Part shown: one piece after another, positions 34,101 to 42,203 of the stretch | Layout: every line of letters starts with the position of its first letter | Numbering within the stretch: position 1 is the stretch's first letter | IMG/VR virus record: IMGVR_UViG_3300025121_000062 | Span: 1 to 56,730 of that record | DNA length: 56,730 nucleotides | Reading direction: 5' to 3' (one strand) | DNA from: a virus | Translations under genes and position numbers: made by a program | Notes under the pieces: model-generated | What the model saw: the letters and a program-made list of their open reading frames with translations, nothing else | Told to the model about the DNA's origin: nothing | Database searches by the model: none

Positions 34101-36109
34101 GTGGTTTCTTGTTCGATATGCTTGGCAATTTCGCTCTGCACGTCCGCCGACACCTTACCGCCTATTCTGGTCTTCACCATCGCGGCAATCGCGCCGCCGC
34201 GCAAATCGGGGGGTAACGACCTTGCCGATGCTGTGATATCGGAAATCGCAGTGTCTATGCTCGCGGCGATTTTGAGTTTCCGCTCGGATGTTACGTTCTT
34301 CTTCGCTAACTCCTCAACGATATAGTCATGGACGTTCATAGCGGGCGCAGCAGCCGCCACCCCACGAGTTTGAGTTTCATGGGGTACGCCCCCAATGGCT
34401 GCCTGCACCCCCTTCACCGCACGGTCGATGTGCTCCGCTTCGGTCCGTGGCTTGGCTCGCGCGAATGCCTCGGCTATCGCAGTGGGGGTTTCGTCCGTGG
34501 CAACCGCCGCTGCGGCGATCTGCTGGTCTGGCGTGCGGCCAAGTTCTTCAGTACGTGCGGCAGCAATGGCGTCGAGGTCACGTTGCTTCTGTTGCCCGCG
34601 CTGCATCTCTGCGCGGCGGAACTCAACGTCGCGCGTTTCGCTTGTCGTGAAGTCAGCCAGTTCGGCGGCTTGCTGCACCGCGATGTCAGCAGGGCCGGCA
34701 CCAATGGGGTGATACGGCGTCGCGGGGGTTGGGTAGTCAAGGTCGGGGTATGTCAGTGGGGTCGGGTCGGCCGCGGGGGTGACTGCTGGCTGGAATGCCG
34801 ACCTTGCAGCCTCAAGCTGCGGGGTCAGTGTGTCGAGCGCGGTTCGGGCGGCGAACGCCTGACCGCCCAGTTCTTCGATCTTGGCCTTCGCAGCTTTGAC
34901 CTGTTCGGTTGCAGCCTTCTTGGCTTTCGTGATCTCACTCTTGGTGCGGCGCTCGCCGATGGGCAGCTTCGACTCATCATCGAGCGCGGCGCGGGCGCCG
35001 ACCAGTGCATCGTGCGCCTGCTGCGCCTGCGCGACGGCTGCGCCCAGCGTGGAAAGCTGCTCCGTCGCCGCCGCGTGCTGCGCTGTGAGGTCAGCGTGCA
35101 GGGTTTCGGGTGTACTAGTTTCTGGCACGATCGTACCCGAATCAGGTACGATCGGTCCCAAATCAGGGGCGGTTGTTCTCGTTTCTGCTTCGTTCGTTCT
35201 CAAATCTGCTACAGGGGCCGTCGCGCCACGAACCCCACCAACCGGGCCGCCGATCATTCCGCCGCCGATCATGCCGGTCAGCGTCGCGTTGATGTACTCC
35301 GATATCGCATCCGGACTGCTGATGTCCTGTCCGGCAGCCGCGCGTTCGATGAATGTCTGTGTCAGTTCCTGCACACCCTCGGCACCGGCAACCTTGCCGC
35401 CAGTCACCACGGCGCCCAACGCGGAGGACTTCAGCGCGCCGCCTAGGGTGCCAGCGCGCGTCGCGGCCCTGCCGGCGGGCATGAGCGCGCGCACGGCGGC
35501 GGGGATGGTGAGGAAGTCGATCGCTGCCGCGCCCGCGCCGCCGGCAACGGATCGCAGCGCGGGGTTCTCGACGCCGGTCTGCAGGGCTTCGGGGTAGATG
35601 CTACCTGCCTCCACAGCGAAGTCGGGAGCAACGGCACCGACCAGTGCGCCGGTTTTTATCGCAGCGGCACGGGCGGCTACTGTCATGGCACCCGCCCTGA
35701 GCGCACCGAGCCCTGCGCCAACCGCGCCGCCGGCTACCATCGTAGCGAGCGACGGAACTATGGACCCTGCGGCGTACTTGATGAACTCGCCGGCGCGCGA
35801 CGGGTCCGCAACCACGTCTTCGTAGGTGACTGCCCCCTGTGCAGCGATCTCATTCTGCGCGGCGACGTTCTTCAGCGCGGCGGCTTCGAGTCCGGTGGTG
35901 ATAGGCGCGGCGGCTGCCGGCAGCGCGTTCGTGGCGCCGCGGGCGGCGAGCGCACCGAAACCATACAGGCTCGACTTCACGCCGGCCACGCCTGACTTCA
36001 CGCCGCGGGCGAAGGGGCCGGGCGGCGGCATGTCCGTCAGTTGCGCCTGCGAGATGTCGTATTCTGGCGGCACCAGCGGTTGTGCCTGCGAGAGATCGAA
36101 CTCGGCCAT
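28088..36109 (-). CDS. Giant virion-type polyvalent protein (2673 aa) with zincin-like and ADP-ribosyltransferase-like segments
   Basis: Largest gene in the window. The N-terminal 300 residues contain several Ala/Gly-rich hydrophobic segments (near 110-150 and 270-290), consistent with membrane insertion during ejection; a coiled-coil-rich part follows. HEGYH at residues 861-865 gives a zincin-like HExxH. Around residue 1020 VFHGTNADVTEFD and, after it, GFWFTASPQSANIFA and VIPVYLSVQNPY resemble ART-PolyVal ADP-ribosyltransferase segments. Residues about 1200-1800 match a conserved region of phage polyvalent proteins (AWTTGEQQAERYDLS), and the C-terminal 700 residues resemble the LPD38/PLxRFG-type region. 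Family knowledge: such proteins are packaged and injected. I see no RNA polymerase motifs. Confidence 0.8.
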   Translation of the reverse strand: MAEFDLSQAQPLVPPEYDISQAQLTDMPPPGPFARGVKSGVAGVKSSLYGFGALAARGATNALPAAAAPITTGLEAAALKNVAAQNEIAAQGAVTYEDVVADPSRAGEFIKYAAGSIVPSLATMVAGGAVGAGLGALRAGAMTVAARAAAIKTGALVGAVAPDFAVEAGSIYPEALQTGVENPALRSVAGGAGAAAIDFLTIPAAVRALMPAGRAATRAGTLGGALKSSALGAVVTGGKVAGAEGVQELTQTFIERAAAGQDISSPDAISEYINATLTGMIGGGMIGGPVGGVRGATAPVADLRTNEAETRTTAPDLGPIVPDSGTIVPETSTPETLHADLTAQHAAATEQLSTLGAAVAQAQQAHDALVGARAALDDESKLPIGERRTKSEITKAKKAATEQVKAAKAKIEELGGQAFAARTALDTLTPQLEAARSAFQPAVTPAADPTPLTYPDLDYPTPATPYHPIGAGPADIAVQQAAELADFTTSETRDVEFRRAEMQRGQQKQRDLDAIAAARTEELGRTPDQQIAAAAVATDETPTAIAEAFARAKPRTEAEHIDRAVKGVQAAIGGVPHETQTRGVAAAAPAMNVHDYIVEELAKKNVTSERKLKIAASIDTAISDITASARSLPPDLRGGAIAAMVKTRIGGKVSADVQSEIAKHIEQETTTRFSKGATEVGADGAAVDYAGSLAMFLQEKTGTVLGRWKGKMSAAEQRALFGRALGKGTIVIDGERETVANQVKVAFGQDYDDRNITAWRDLNTPQAPSESNAALTQDDFAALPEPAQEAASTEYARIFREKGIALRAQLAGIIGDRPELKVMTFAAEPGGPIGSYTRTGPLKAVIAMATNAKSLLGVADHEGYHFAEDWLLSTAERRIVDNAMKPGRPLFEALKSKLQQYDRENRTSLTDEVTGTPAEARAYGFEFWRRGELQAEGHLAAIWQKLQQFFERISNAVKGLGFQSVEDVFTALDRGQMAEREMVAPEGRASYESRGADYLQSPAFKKWFGDSKVVDKDGKPLVVFHGTNADVTEFDDTKSGLATGRGRGTGLGFWFTASPQSANIFANMRNEGGNVIPVYLSVQNPYRLTAAKLTELMMATAKLDENAQWGAVRKFRDTLIEDRYDGIVVPRVVRNEIAKVPASMRGVLGRVGVLLPPTTGVEGSGDRYVAFSPTQIKSAIGNTGAFDPSNPDIRFSGAGGQSWYRSALTEAVGSIASKQASAQGWKDQIKGLISNGKARQVELDAVGLNDWLNLQQGKVTKDQVMAFLGENGVRVEEVVLGDGLPRPASQLWFVHSTGNYNPIQIDAEQSVTSSQSTYREDVDNDRAKWTDASGNTLSTDQARVLAKEWEEYYASVEQADNKTKFSGYQLPGGGNYRELLLTLPPNDIAPKWAARREDGEWGVRDEVSGREWAVDATTEAGAIAEATRYQSNNAGERAQTFTSPHYDQPNILAHVRFNERTDADGKRVLFLEELQSDWAQKGRKEGFRSDSKLSNKPATYADIVVGDEIIGWGKVQAVQGEKFDVGGLWITPSQFELRLVAGRDRGHLSGGLHGNMVPSAPFVGKTEAWTALALKRMIRYAAENGFDKIAWTTGEQQAERYDLSKHIDSLHYDPYNKQLSARKGDQQVLKEQNVPPEKIEDYVGKDAAKKLLATELNGAGNHELKGLALRVGGEGMKGYYDKIVPSVANEILRKLGGGKVGEVILPIQHGVYDTSLIDPYENTSIEPTGQPGFTISPALAEHAANGLPLFSRAAVEMDNRKADGDLEAMQMGEQYAKIIQHAKVPSDLLTRLLGIAKDDFAGGLGRWWTNNVSTPNYISATSAAFKNVYQAFNTYIRYGKILNEQLVREKLPSWYKASDADRKAAFDVMLKRTVEKYSRQSLELADLLNTLTPTQRTLYDQATGMIAGVLQRQFDSQKETRRRQLTTPGEYEKWLANRQEQVDSLLDTGYVPLRRYGDYSVAVFMESPDGTRVKAGLEFFNSPSAAKAASVAYAREIERSGVALKVELGRRSKNERDSGVSLEQFLGTLRRQGIDISQAERERLVVAMTNADSIVRTQMMRREGLAGFSTDSMRVLHEFGVNTTNEIAYARFAPVLDAALDGAEVTADVNSVTSEPVITIGESFGTREDGVENNLWKREGPMSGFHKDRANALADAVLVPNRQSAWATKLRTMGVMYFIGGSISGAAVNAMSIPMLLVPHLSMHTDYINATTTALKSWKDSWQHYNILRDMDRMKNPDAETAAKLDAAGITKEMRAAIVAAADHIFDTEIHMMLGISQGTLYSKSRNLQRAAEAWMAPFRMAEQTNRLASFMSAYKVGAAKGLTDQALFRFASNVVDATQNNYNVSNRPGIMNNPVGALMFQFKSFPLFIIEAVSLMHKQSPKSAVYMLLGLTAMAGVQGLPFAEELLNLIDVISQQLFGSPFNSRRAMRNVIKSASDAIGVADLSDAVMRGLVNEITGVGIATRVSSGLLPGTRIGTADTAPERVLSEMAGAPFSMVKATMSNVGGFVSGVATGDWTKAADAVRGGGPIALRNLVKGAEQLSSGYASDTKGRKVADVSTLDGLLQLTGLSSAKVTNMQDHNSIVVQTKAFHTQVSQDMQEQLVRAYRDGDTAKQQEITEFARKWNAQYPNMPLVPNPAAIRRAIQLANVPLDRRAQMMLSRRMQGEFRDIIE

Positions 36110-36112
36110 AGT

Positions 36113-37354
36113 TTAATCAGGAACGAACTTGCCGCCGCGCATCGTTCCGGGAATGCGCTCCCCCTTCGCGTTCGGTACGGTGATCCGGTCGCCCTCTTTC
36201 GGGGTGAACGCTGGCGGCTTCGCTTGTTGGAGAGTCACATCACCCGTCTGTGCATTCCCCGCGAACACCTCTCCTGGGTTCATCCCTGGAACGAACCGGT
36301 AGGGTGCGTTCGCCCCCTGGGCATGACCAGTGAGGAGCGCGTTCCGTTCTTCTGGCGTCCTCGCCCCTCGTGCCGCTTCCAGGATGGCGCCCACCCGCGC
36401 AGCCTCGGCGGCATCCTTTGGCGATACCGCTTGCTTCGCAGTTGCTGCTGCCAGCGTCGCGTTGATCTTCTGCGCTTCCATATCGCGCGCAGCCTGGGCC
36501 TCGGCAGCAGCGGTATTCCGTGCCTCCTCAGTCGCCAGTTTCTTCTCGTTCATCGACGCACCGAAGAACGATGCGAGACTTCCGCCTGCCGCCTTGTTCT
36601 GGTAGGTGTCGCGCACCGGTGCAGGGGTCGCCATCGCGCCGAAGGCCGGCATGGTGCCGGGGCTGACAGCTCGCGCACCGCCTGCCGCAGCAGGGCCGGG
36701 CGGTGCGTTGGTGAGTACGAGGTTTCCATTGGCGTCGCGGCTGGAGGACACGCTGGGCGTCGCTGGACCAGCTTCGAGCTGCGCGCCGATGCCGGGGGAG
36801 GCGCCGTGTGGCGCGGCCCATGCACCATCAGCAACTTGTGAGGGGGCGTTCGCAGCGATGGCGTTGTCTGATTTACGCACATCGGCTTGGGTAGCCATAA
36901 CGGGCGCGGGCGTGATGGGAGATGCGGCAGCGAGGACCGCTCCGAACGATGGCGGTGCGCCGGGTGTAGCCCCAAAGAAATCCCCGCCGGACAGCGTCCT
37001 GCCAATGCGCGCGCCGAGCCCAGTCACGTCCGCGCCAGCGAGAATCTTCAGCGCCCGCTCGGGGCGGTTTTCCGGGGTGGCTCCGGCAGTTGTTGCTTCT
37101 GCCTGGTCGGCCATGCCGAACCCCATATCGCCAATAGCGAGCGCGGGAACCAGCCTCCCGCCGACCGCCTTGCCGACTGCCTTTCCTGCGCCATATGCCA
37201 CCCCCGTTGGTGCGGTCGGCGCCGCCATCTTAGCAGCCTTCAGTTCCTGCGCCCGCGCCCATGCCTCAGCGCCACGGCGGGTCTTTTCTGCGTCGGCACC
37301 AAACCCTTTGGTTTCTGTGGTGACCTGCGCGAGCGTGTCGAATATTCCTGCCAT
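36113..37354 (-). CDS. Ala-rich internal virion-type protein, 413 aa
   Basis: Low-complexity protein with alanine-rich helices, a small hydrophobic patch near residues 55-80 (AVGKAVGGRLVPALAIGDMGF), and a C-terminal basic tail ending GGKFVPD. It lies directly before (in transcription) the giant polyvalent gene with three bases between, so the two are probably made and packaged together as internal or ejection proteins. No specific family is recognised. Confidence 0.65.
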   Translation of the reverse strand: MAGIFDTLAQVTTETKGFGADAEKTRRGAEAWARAQELKAAKMAAPTAPTGVAYGAGKAVGKAVGGRLVPALAIGDMGFGMADQAEATTAGATPENRPERALKILAGADVTGLGARIGRTLSGGDFFGATPGAPPSFGAVLAAASPITPAPVMATQADVRKSDNAIAANAPSQVADGAWAAPHGASPGIGAQLEAGPATPSVSSSRDANGNLVLTNAPPGPAAAGGARAVSPGTMPAFGAMATPAPVRDTYQNKAAGGSLASFFGASMNEKKLATEEARNTAAAEAQAARDMEAQKINATLAAATAKQAVSPKDAAEAARVGAILEAARGARTPEERNALLTGHAQGANAPYRFVPGMNPGEVFAGNAQTGDVTLQQAKPPAFTPKEGDRITVPNAKGERIPGTMRGGKFVPD

Positions 37355-37364
37355 CTCAATCTCC

Positions 37365-39170
37365 CTACGATGTCGTCGTCGAAACCGACAACGTGTTGAT
37401 TGTGGACATCAGCGCGGTGAGGATTGCGTAGAACTTCTCGCTCGCGTAGTGCGTACCTTCGGTCTTGAACTTGAGCGCCTCGACCGTGGCTTCCAGTTTG
37501 GCGCGCGCGCGGGCGATGTTGACGTCCATGGCCTTGATGTTCCAGTCGTTCGCCACCTTGAGAGCGTCCGAGTCCAGCCCTGCCTTCGCGATGGCGGCTT
37601 CGTTCACCATGCGGCTGACCGACGTGAGCGAGTTGTAGTAGTCGACCTGTAGGCGGCCGGACTGCACCTGACGCTCCACGTCGGCCTTGTACTGATCCAA
37701 CTGTCCTTGGTAGGTCAGCAACTGGATGCGCGCCTGCTCGGTTTCCTGCTGGAGTTTGCCGAGTTGAATCTTGGATCGGATCTCCGCAGCGCCGACTTGC
37801 CCGACGAACGCGCGAACTTCAGCCTCGAACGCCTGCACCTTGGAGGTCTCGCCCTCGATCTGCGCGCGGTACATGCCGAACTCGGCGACTTTGGCCTGCA
37901 CCTGCGCAGTGTAGGTCTCCACCTGCGAGCGGTAGGCTTCGAGCTTGATCCGTTCGATCTCAGCCTGTACCTTGGCAGCATCCATCTGCACGCGGAAGAT
38001 GTCGACCGAGGTCTCGACCCCCTTCAACTGCGCCAAATAGACCTCGACCTGCGTGCGCTGCATCTGCGAGCTGACGTTCACCGCCTCAACCTGTGTACGA
38101 TAGATTTCGGCCTTGGCCAGCTCCCCCCGGATGCGATCCGAGAACACTTCGGCTTCGACCCGGTAGGCCGCGACGCGCGCTGTGTAGCGCTCGACCAGCG
38201 CTTTGAAGATGACAACCGACATCTCAACGGTGAGGCGTGCGACGTTCAGCGAGCGTTCCTGCACCGCGTTGTGGAAGTTGAGCAGTACGCCTTCCAGTTC
38301 CTTGACCTCACGGATCGTGAACTGGCGGTTCTCGACGTAGAGCTTCGAGCGTTCCAGCGTGATGTCGCGTGACGCGGCGGAGACCTTATCCTGCATCTCT
38401 TGGTATGCGCGGTCAACGTGGACGCTCAGTTCGCCGGGCGGCAGGGGAAACCCGCGCGCCGCCATGGCGCGGCCGGCGTCGCTGATCCGTGACATCATGA
38501 CCTCGACCTCGCGGTCGCGCGCGCGGTTGAACAGCGCGATCTCGTCGGCCGTCTCGATACCATACCCACCATCGGTGAGGTCGGCCAGCAGTTTGGCTTT
38601 CAGCGGGTCGAGCAGCGTCGATTCGTAGGCAGCCTCGGCGAACTGGAACTGTGCGGTGGGCGCTACCAGGTCGTCATCCGGCGCAAAGGCAGCGAACGCC
38701 GGCAGGTCGATCGACGGCGCGGTGGGCAGCGACAACGACTCCAGCGTCGGCACTGCGGGTAGGGTGATGAGCGGCGCAGTCGGTATCGTGGGTGAGAGGA
38801 ACGCGGCTGCGGCGCCGGGGGCGTCAGGCAGCGCGCTGCTGGGGACCGTGGGGAACGCAAGCGTCGGTGCGACAGCGGCGAGGTCGGGAACCACGACATC
38901 CGTGATGGTGGAGAACTCGGCGGCCGGCGGCGTCGGCGGCGCGGCTGAGACGATCGTGATGCTGGGCGTGAACGCAGGGCGGTCTGCGGTTACTGCGCGT
39001 TCAGCCGCGCCCTCGAATCCAAGCTGCCATGGGAGAAGGCGATCGATATTGAAGTCGTCGGAGAACTCGACGTTCGTGACCGCCAACAGATCGTCGAGAT
39101 ACTGCTGCGCCTGATCCTGAATGGTCTGGACAGTAGCCTGTTGTGCGGCAAGATCAGCAGCGAACGTCAT
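37365..39170 (-). CDS. Long coiled-coil virion protein, 601 aa
   Basis: After a Pro/Thr-rich first third, residues 200-600 form almost continuous helices with a repeating pattern of about 17-18 residues (YRTQVE, YLAQLKGV, FRVQMDAAKV, KLEAYRSQVETY, YRAQIEGET) that alternates aromatic and Gln/Glu positions. This looks like a helical bundle or coiled coil, as in podophage internal virion or tail-needle-like proteins. RBS AAAGGAG is close before ATG 39170, and a promoter box lies at 39195-39200. Confidence 0.7.
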   Translation of the reverse strand: MTFAADLAAQQATVQTIQDQAQQYLDDLLAVTNVEFSDDFNIDRLLPWQLGFEGAAERAVTADRPAFTPSITIVSAAPPTPPAAEFSTITDVVVPDLAAVAPTLAFPTVPSSALPDAPGAAAAFLSPTIPTAPLITLPAVPTLESLSLPTAPSIDLPAFAAFAPDDDLVAPTAQFQFAEAAYESTLLDPLKAKLLADLTDGGYGIETADEIALFNRARDREVEVMMSRISDAGRAMAARGFPLPPGELSVHVDRAYQEMQDKVSAASRDITLERSKLYVENRQFTIREVKELEGVLLNFHNAVQERSLNVARLTVEMSVVIFKALVERYTARVAAYRVEAEVFSDRIRGELAKAEIYRTQVEAVNVSSQMQRTQVEVYLAQLKGVETSVDIFRVQMDAAKVQAEIERIKLEAYRSQVETYTAQVQAKVAEFGMYRAQIEGETSKVQAFEAEVRAFVGQVGAAEIRSKIQLGKLQQETEQARIQLLTYQGQLDQYKADVERQVQSGRLQVDYYNSLTSVSRMVNEAAIAKAGLDSDALKVANDWNIKAMDVNIARARAKLEATVEALKFKTEGTHYASEKFYAILTALMSTINTLSVSTTTS

Positions 39171-39194
39171 ATGGGCTCCTTTGGCCTATGCTCT

Positions 39195-39206
39195 ATTGTA
39201 TCATGC
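39195..39206 (-). promoter_or_regulatory. Candidate promoter box TGATACAATA
   Basis: Minus strand CATGATACAATAG with TACAAT at 39200-39195 directly after the stop codon of the 597-residue gene. CATGATACAATA is identical to the copy at 43057. The TG one base before TACAAT makes it an extended -10; there is no clear -35. Confidence 0.5.
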
Positions 39207-40994
39207 AGAGAGAAGCAGGACAAACAGCGGGTAATCGCCGGGGGTCTCCTTGATCGCTACGGCTTGGCCTTTATATGTAGCATCAGTGAGCGGGTCGTCT
39301 TCAGTTACATCTGGCCACCCACTTGTTATACGACTGCGAAAGATAACAGCGCCGTCTGTCGTGTATGGAAGCGTGATAGGAGATATGTCTTCTCCTGATC
39401 CTGACCACGCACCGGTGTTGTAGTCATATGTATATGTCGCTTTCATGTCGACGCGCATTGTTAGTTTTGACACATCTCCAACATCGGCACCCTGCGGGAA
39501 CATCCCCAGGTCGCCGAAATCAGAATGTATTACGGACAGCGGGAATACGTCGACCCTTTCCCCATTCTGGTACGCAGAATCTAGCCATGTGGGGTCGCCA
39601 CTGTCGAGCGCGTATCCCCTCTGGGTCGCCATGCGATAGTCAATGTATAACTGAGGGTATGAGTAGGTACTCGAATCGGATGATTGTGGGTAAGGAGGGT
39701 CGTACAATCCGCCTACACTGTCGAACGTATCTCTGATATCTGCAGCGCCCGTCACTTGAACCCCATTGCGCACTTGGGCAAGCCCTGTTGCGTCGTCTAA
39801 TTGATACCGAAAATCTGTGGTATCCCCGGTGCTCCCCGATGCGTCGACAGGGAGCCAGTTAGTGAAGGTAATTGTAGTGTACATGGCCATGTCGGGGTCG
39901 CCTAAGCTATCCATGCAGTAAGTATTCACGGTACGCTGTGTACCAGTGATTACCTGCTGTAGCGTGATCGGGTTGCCGTTACTATCAGTGCTGTTGTAAC
40001 TGAGTGTCACGATCTTTGTATCCGTGGTATCGTCACCACCCCCTAATGAGGTATCTTCTACGAGCGCCGTCATCAAAGCCTTCTGATATGTGCCGCCGGA
40101 AATTGGGTGGGCTACCCTCAGTTCTGATAAAAGCTGGTCCTGGAGTACCCCAGATTTCAGGTTGGCTTTCATGTTATCAGAACAGAGTTTCGTGTTCGTG
40201 CGCTCTCGCACTATGGCTATGGCATGAGCCGCAGCCCAATCTGCTGCGAGCGCTGTATCGGGAATGTCCGGAAATCCGATACTAGCCGGCGTGAACGTAT
40301 AGCTCGGGCTTGTTCCATTTATGATAGTCGGCTGCGTGGCAGACATCGGGTAGGGGGTCTGCGGACCCCACGAGGCTGATAAGTCTAGGTAATTGGTATA
40401 CAGCCCGCCGCTCAACGTGCCTGCTTGCTCTGCTGACAGGCTCCCATCTGAGTACGCAACCTGCCATACCTGTGATGTCGGTGCCCCGGCGGGTACCGCC
40501 GATATAACATATATGCTGTACTGGCTTGTGCTCGGTAGCGCATCCAATGAAAGACATGCGTCATCGGGCGGCGTGAACGTTGCGCGGGTTCCTTTGGTTT
40601 GTATCAACCCCCCTGATATCGTGTCAAATAGCTGTATCCACCCGTCGCCACTCCATGACAGCACAGATGGGTAGTTTGTTCTAGTCCCTGCCCCATCATC
40701 GGTAAATGGAATACTAGCTAGTTGCGTCCCATCAGAGAGCATGACCAGCGTGTTCTGTGCTGTCTGGTCGATGACAAAGCTAACGCTTCGGCAGGAACAT
40801 GGAGATGCGGGGTACCCGTACATGTAATACGATAATGCGCCCCGCCTAACGAGAACGGCAGTGTTGGTGATTCGCACCATAACAGCAGGATCAGGGTACC
40901 GAGTGCCGCGCACCCCACGCCTATGCAGTATCCTGCCCCAGATGAGCCACTTGGCGTCGTCAACCTCTGAGGACAGGAAGTGGAGAGAGGGCAC
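39201..40994 (-). CDS. Virion protein of unknown function, 597 aa
   Basis: The start is placed at GTG 40994, which overlaps the upstream stop (TAGTG); longer ORFs to 41225 run over the upstream gene. The protein starts PSLHFLSSEVDDAKWLIWGR and is mostly Ser/Thr/Asp/Gly-rich beta sequence with many aromatic residues, and a Cys-rich patch SPCSCRSV. It lies among tail genes and could be a tail-tip or adhesin-like protein. AT content here is higher than in the neighbouring genes, so acquisition from elsewhere is possible. Confidence 0.65.
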   Translation of the reverse strand: MPSLHFLSSEVDDAKWLIWGRILHRRGVRGTRYPDPAVMVRITNTAVLVRRGALSYYMYGYPASPCSCRSVSFVIDQTAQNTLVMLSDGTQLASIPFTDDGAGTRTNYPSVLSWSGDGWIQLFDTISGGLIQTKGTRATFTPPDDACLSLDALPSTSQYSIYVISAVPAGAPTSQVWQVAYSDGSLSAEQAGTLSGGLYTNYLDLSASWGPQTPYPMSATQPTIINGTSPSYTFTPASIGFPDIPDTALAADWAAAHAIAIVRERTNTKLCSDNMKANLKSGVLQDQLLSELRVAHPISGGTYQKALMTALVEDTSLGGGDDTTDTKIVTLSYNSTDSNGNPITLQQVITGTQRTVNTYCMDSLGDPDMAMYTTITFTNWLPVDASGSTGDTTDFRYQLDDATGLAQVRNGVQVTGAADIRDTFDSVGGLYDPPYPQSSDSSTYSYPQLYIDYRMATQRGYALDSGDPTWLDSAYQNGERVDVFPLSVIHSDFGDLGMFPQGADVGDVSKLTMRVDMKATYTYDYNTGAWSGSGEDISPITLPYTTDGAVIFRSRITSGWPDVTEDDPLTDATYKGQAVAIKETPGDYPLFVLLLSA

Positions 40995-42190
40995 TACATC
41001 ACCCGCCGCCGAAGTTTGGTTGGGTACGCGAGCACGTCCGATATCGAGAAGTCTGCACCGGCTACGTTCTCCAACTCGAACTGAAAGTATCTGCTCTTCA
41101 CGCCCTTGCCAATAGGCACCCTGCGCTGCTGGATACCACGGACAAAGTTGTCCGGCAGCGAGTATGTACGCGACCCGCCCTCGGTCGTGATGATGCGGAA
41201 CAGCATGTCGCCTGCAGTGTCGCACCCGACATACAGGCGGGGTACGCGCTTGTGGACTGACGAGCCGAAGGCGTCCTGCCCAGTCTTGACCCGGCCGGTG
41301 ATCGCGGTTCCAGCATCCGTTCCCTGGGTGCCGAGCGAGAACATGCCTGCTGGTCCAGCTGCGAGCACGACCCCGTTGAACATGGTGTAACTGTTGAAGG
41401 CGAACCCATCATACTCACTGAGCGCCCCCTTGCGGGTGTTCAGTACCCACGTCCGGTAGGTCGCCGCCAACGTCGTGCCCAAGGTCGCGTCGAGGTAGGG
41501 CGCGGGGGCGGTGTTTGCGAACGTGAGGGTATAGGCCGGGTACCCCGCCGCAGCCATGATCGGCGTTGCGGCGGTGAGCAGCGCTGTCGCAACCTCGCCG
41601 GTCAGCACCTGCGCGTTCAGCCGCGGCGCGCGAGCAGCGAGTATGGCGGCGAGGATGTTTCCCGATGCCAGCGCGGCCGCGAGTTGGGGTGCCGGCGCGC
41701 TGTTAGCGGCGGTGATGATCGTGGGGCTGAACAGCGTGGCATCGAGGATCGGCGCTGGCGCGGTCGCCGAGATGGTGATGATCGTGCCGGACAGGGCGCT
41801 GGCTGACAACTGCGGCGCCGGTGCAGCAAGCACGGCATCGACGGTGCCGATGAACAACGTAGGTGCCGGTGCCGAGTTGGCGAAAGTGGCCACCTCACCG
41901 GTGAGACCCTCTGATTCGAGCGTTGGCGGCGGCGGGAATAGATCGGCGAGCATCGCAAACGACGGCGCCCCCATCGTACTGCTGAGGGTAGGGGCTGGGA
42001 TGCTCAGTTCTGCGCTGCTCTGCCCGTCAGGTGCGGAGAGCGTCGGCACCGGCGCGGTGAGCGCCATGCCATTGTCGCCCGCCGCCAGGGTGGGGGCAGG
42101 GGCAGCGAGCGTCAGTGCCCCGTTCTCCCCGGCGGCGAGAGTTGGGGCGGGGAAGACTAGGCCGTCGCCCCAGAGGGTCTCAGCGCCCAT
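40994..42190 (-). CDS. Tail protein with APAPTL repeats, 398 aa
   Basis: Start at ATG 42190; the TTG one codon earlier is less likely because the RBS GGAG lies eight bases before the ATG. Residues 1-240 consist of about ten imperfect repeats of 20-25 residues built around APAPTL or APAPQL followed by Gly and small hydrophobic residues; the C-terminal domain (TYRTWVLNTRKGALSEYDGF onward) resembles a phage tail-protein family. Probably a short-tail component; the repeats look like stacked beta strands. Confidence 0.7.
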   Translation of the reverse strand: MGAETLWGDGLVFPAPTLAAGENGALTLAAPAPTLAAGDNGMALTAPVPTLSAPDGQSSAELSIPAPTLSSTMGAPSFAMLADLFPPPPTLESEGLTGEVATFANSAPAPTLFIGTVDAVLAAPAPQLSASALSGTIITISATAPAPILDATLFSPTIITAANSAPAPQLAAALASGNILAAILAARAPRLNAQVLTGEVATALLTAATPIMAAAGYPAYTLTFANTAPAPYLDATLGTTLAATYRTWVLNTRKGALSEYDGFAFNSYTMFNGVVLAAGPAGMFSLGTQGTDAGTAITGRVKTGQDAFGSSVHKRVPRLYVGCDTAGDMLFRIITTEGGSRTYSLPDNFVRGIQQRRVPIGKGVKSRYFQFELENVAGADFSISDVLAYPTKLRRRVM

Positions 42191-42203
42191 CAATCACTCC
42201 GGC

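Noticed and set aside
28088-36109. N4-type virion RNA polymerase
   Set aside because: The length is suggestive, but I see no RNA polymerase motifs; the recognisable parts are polyvalent-protein regions.
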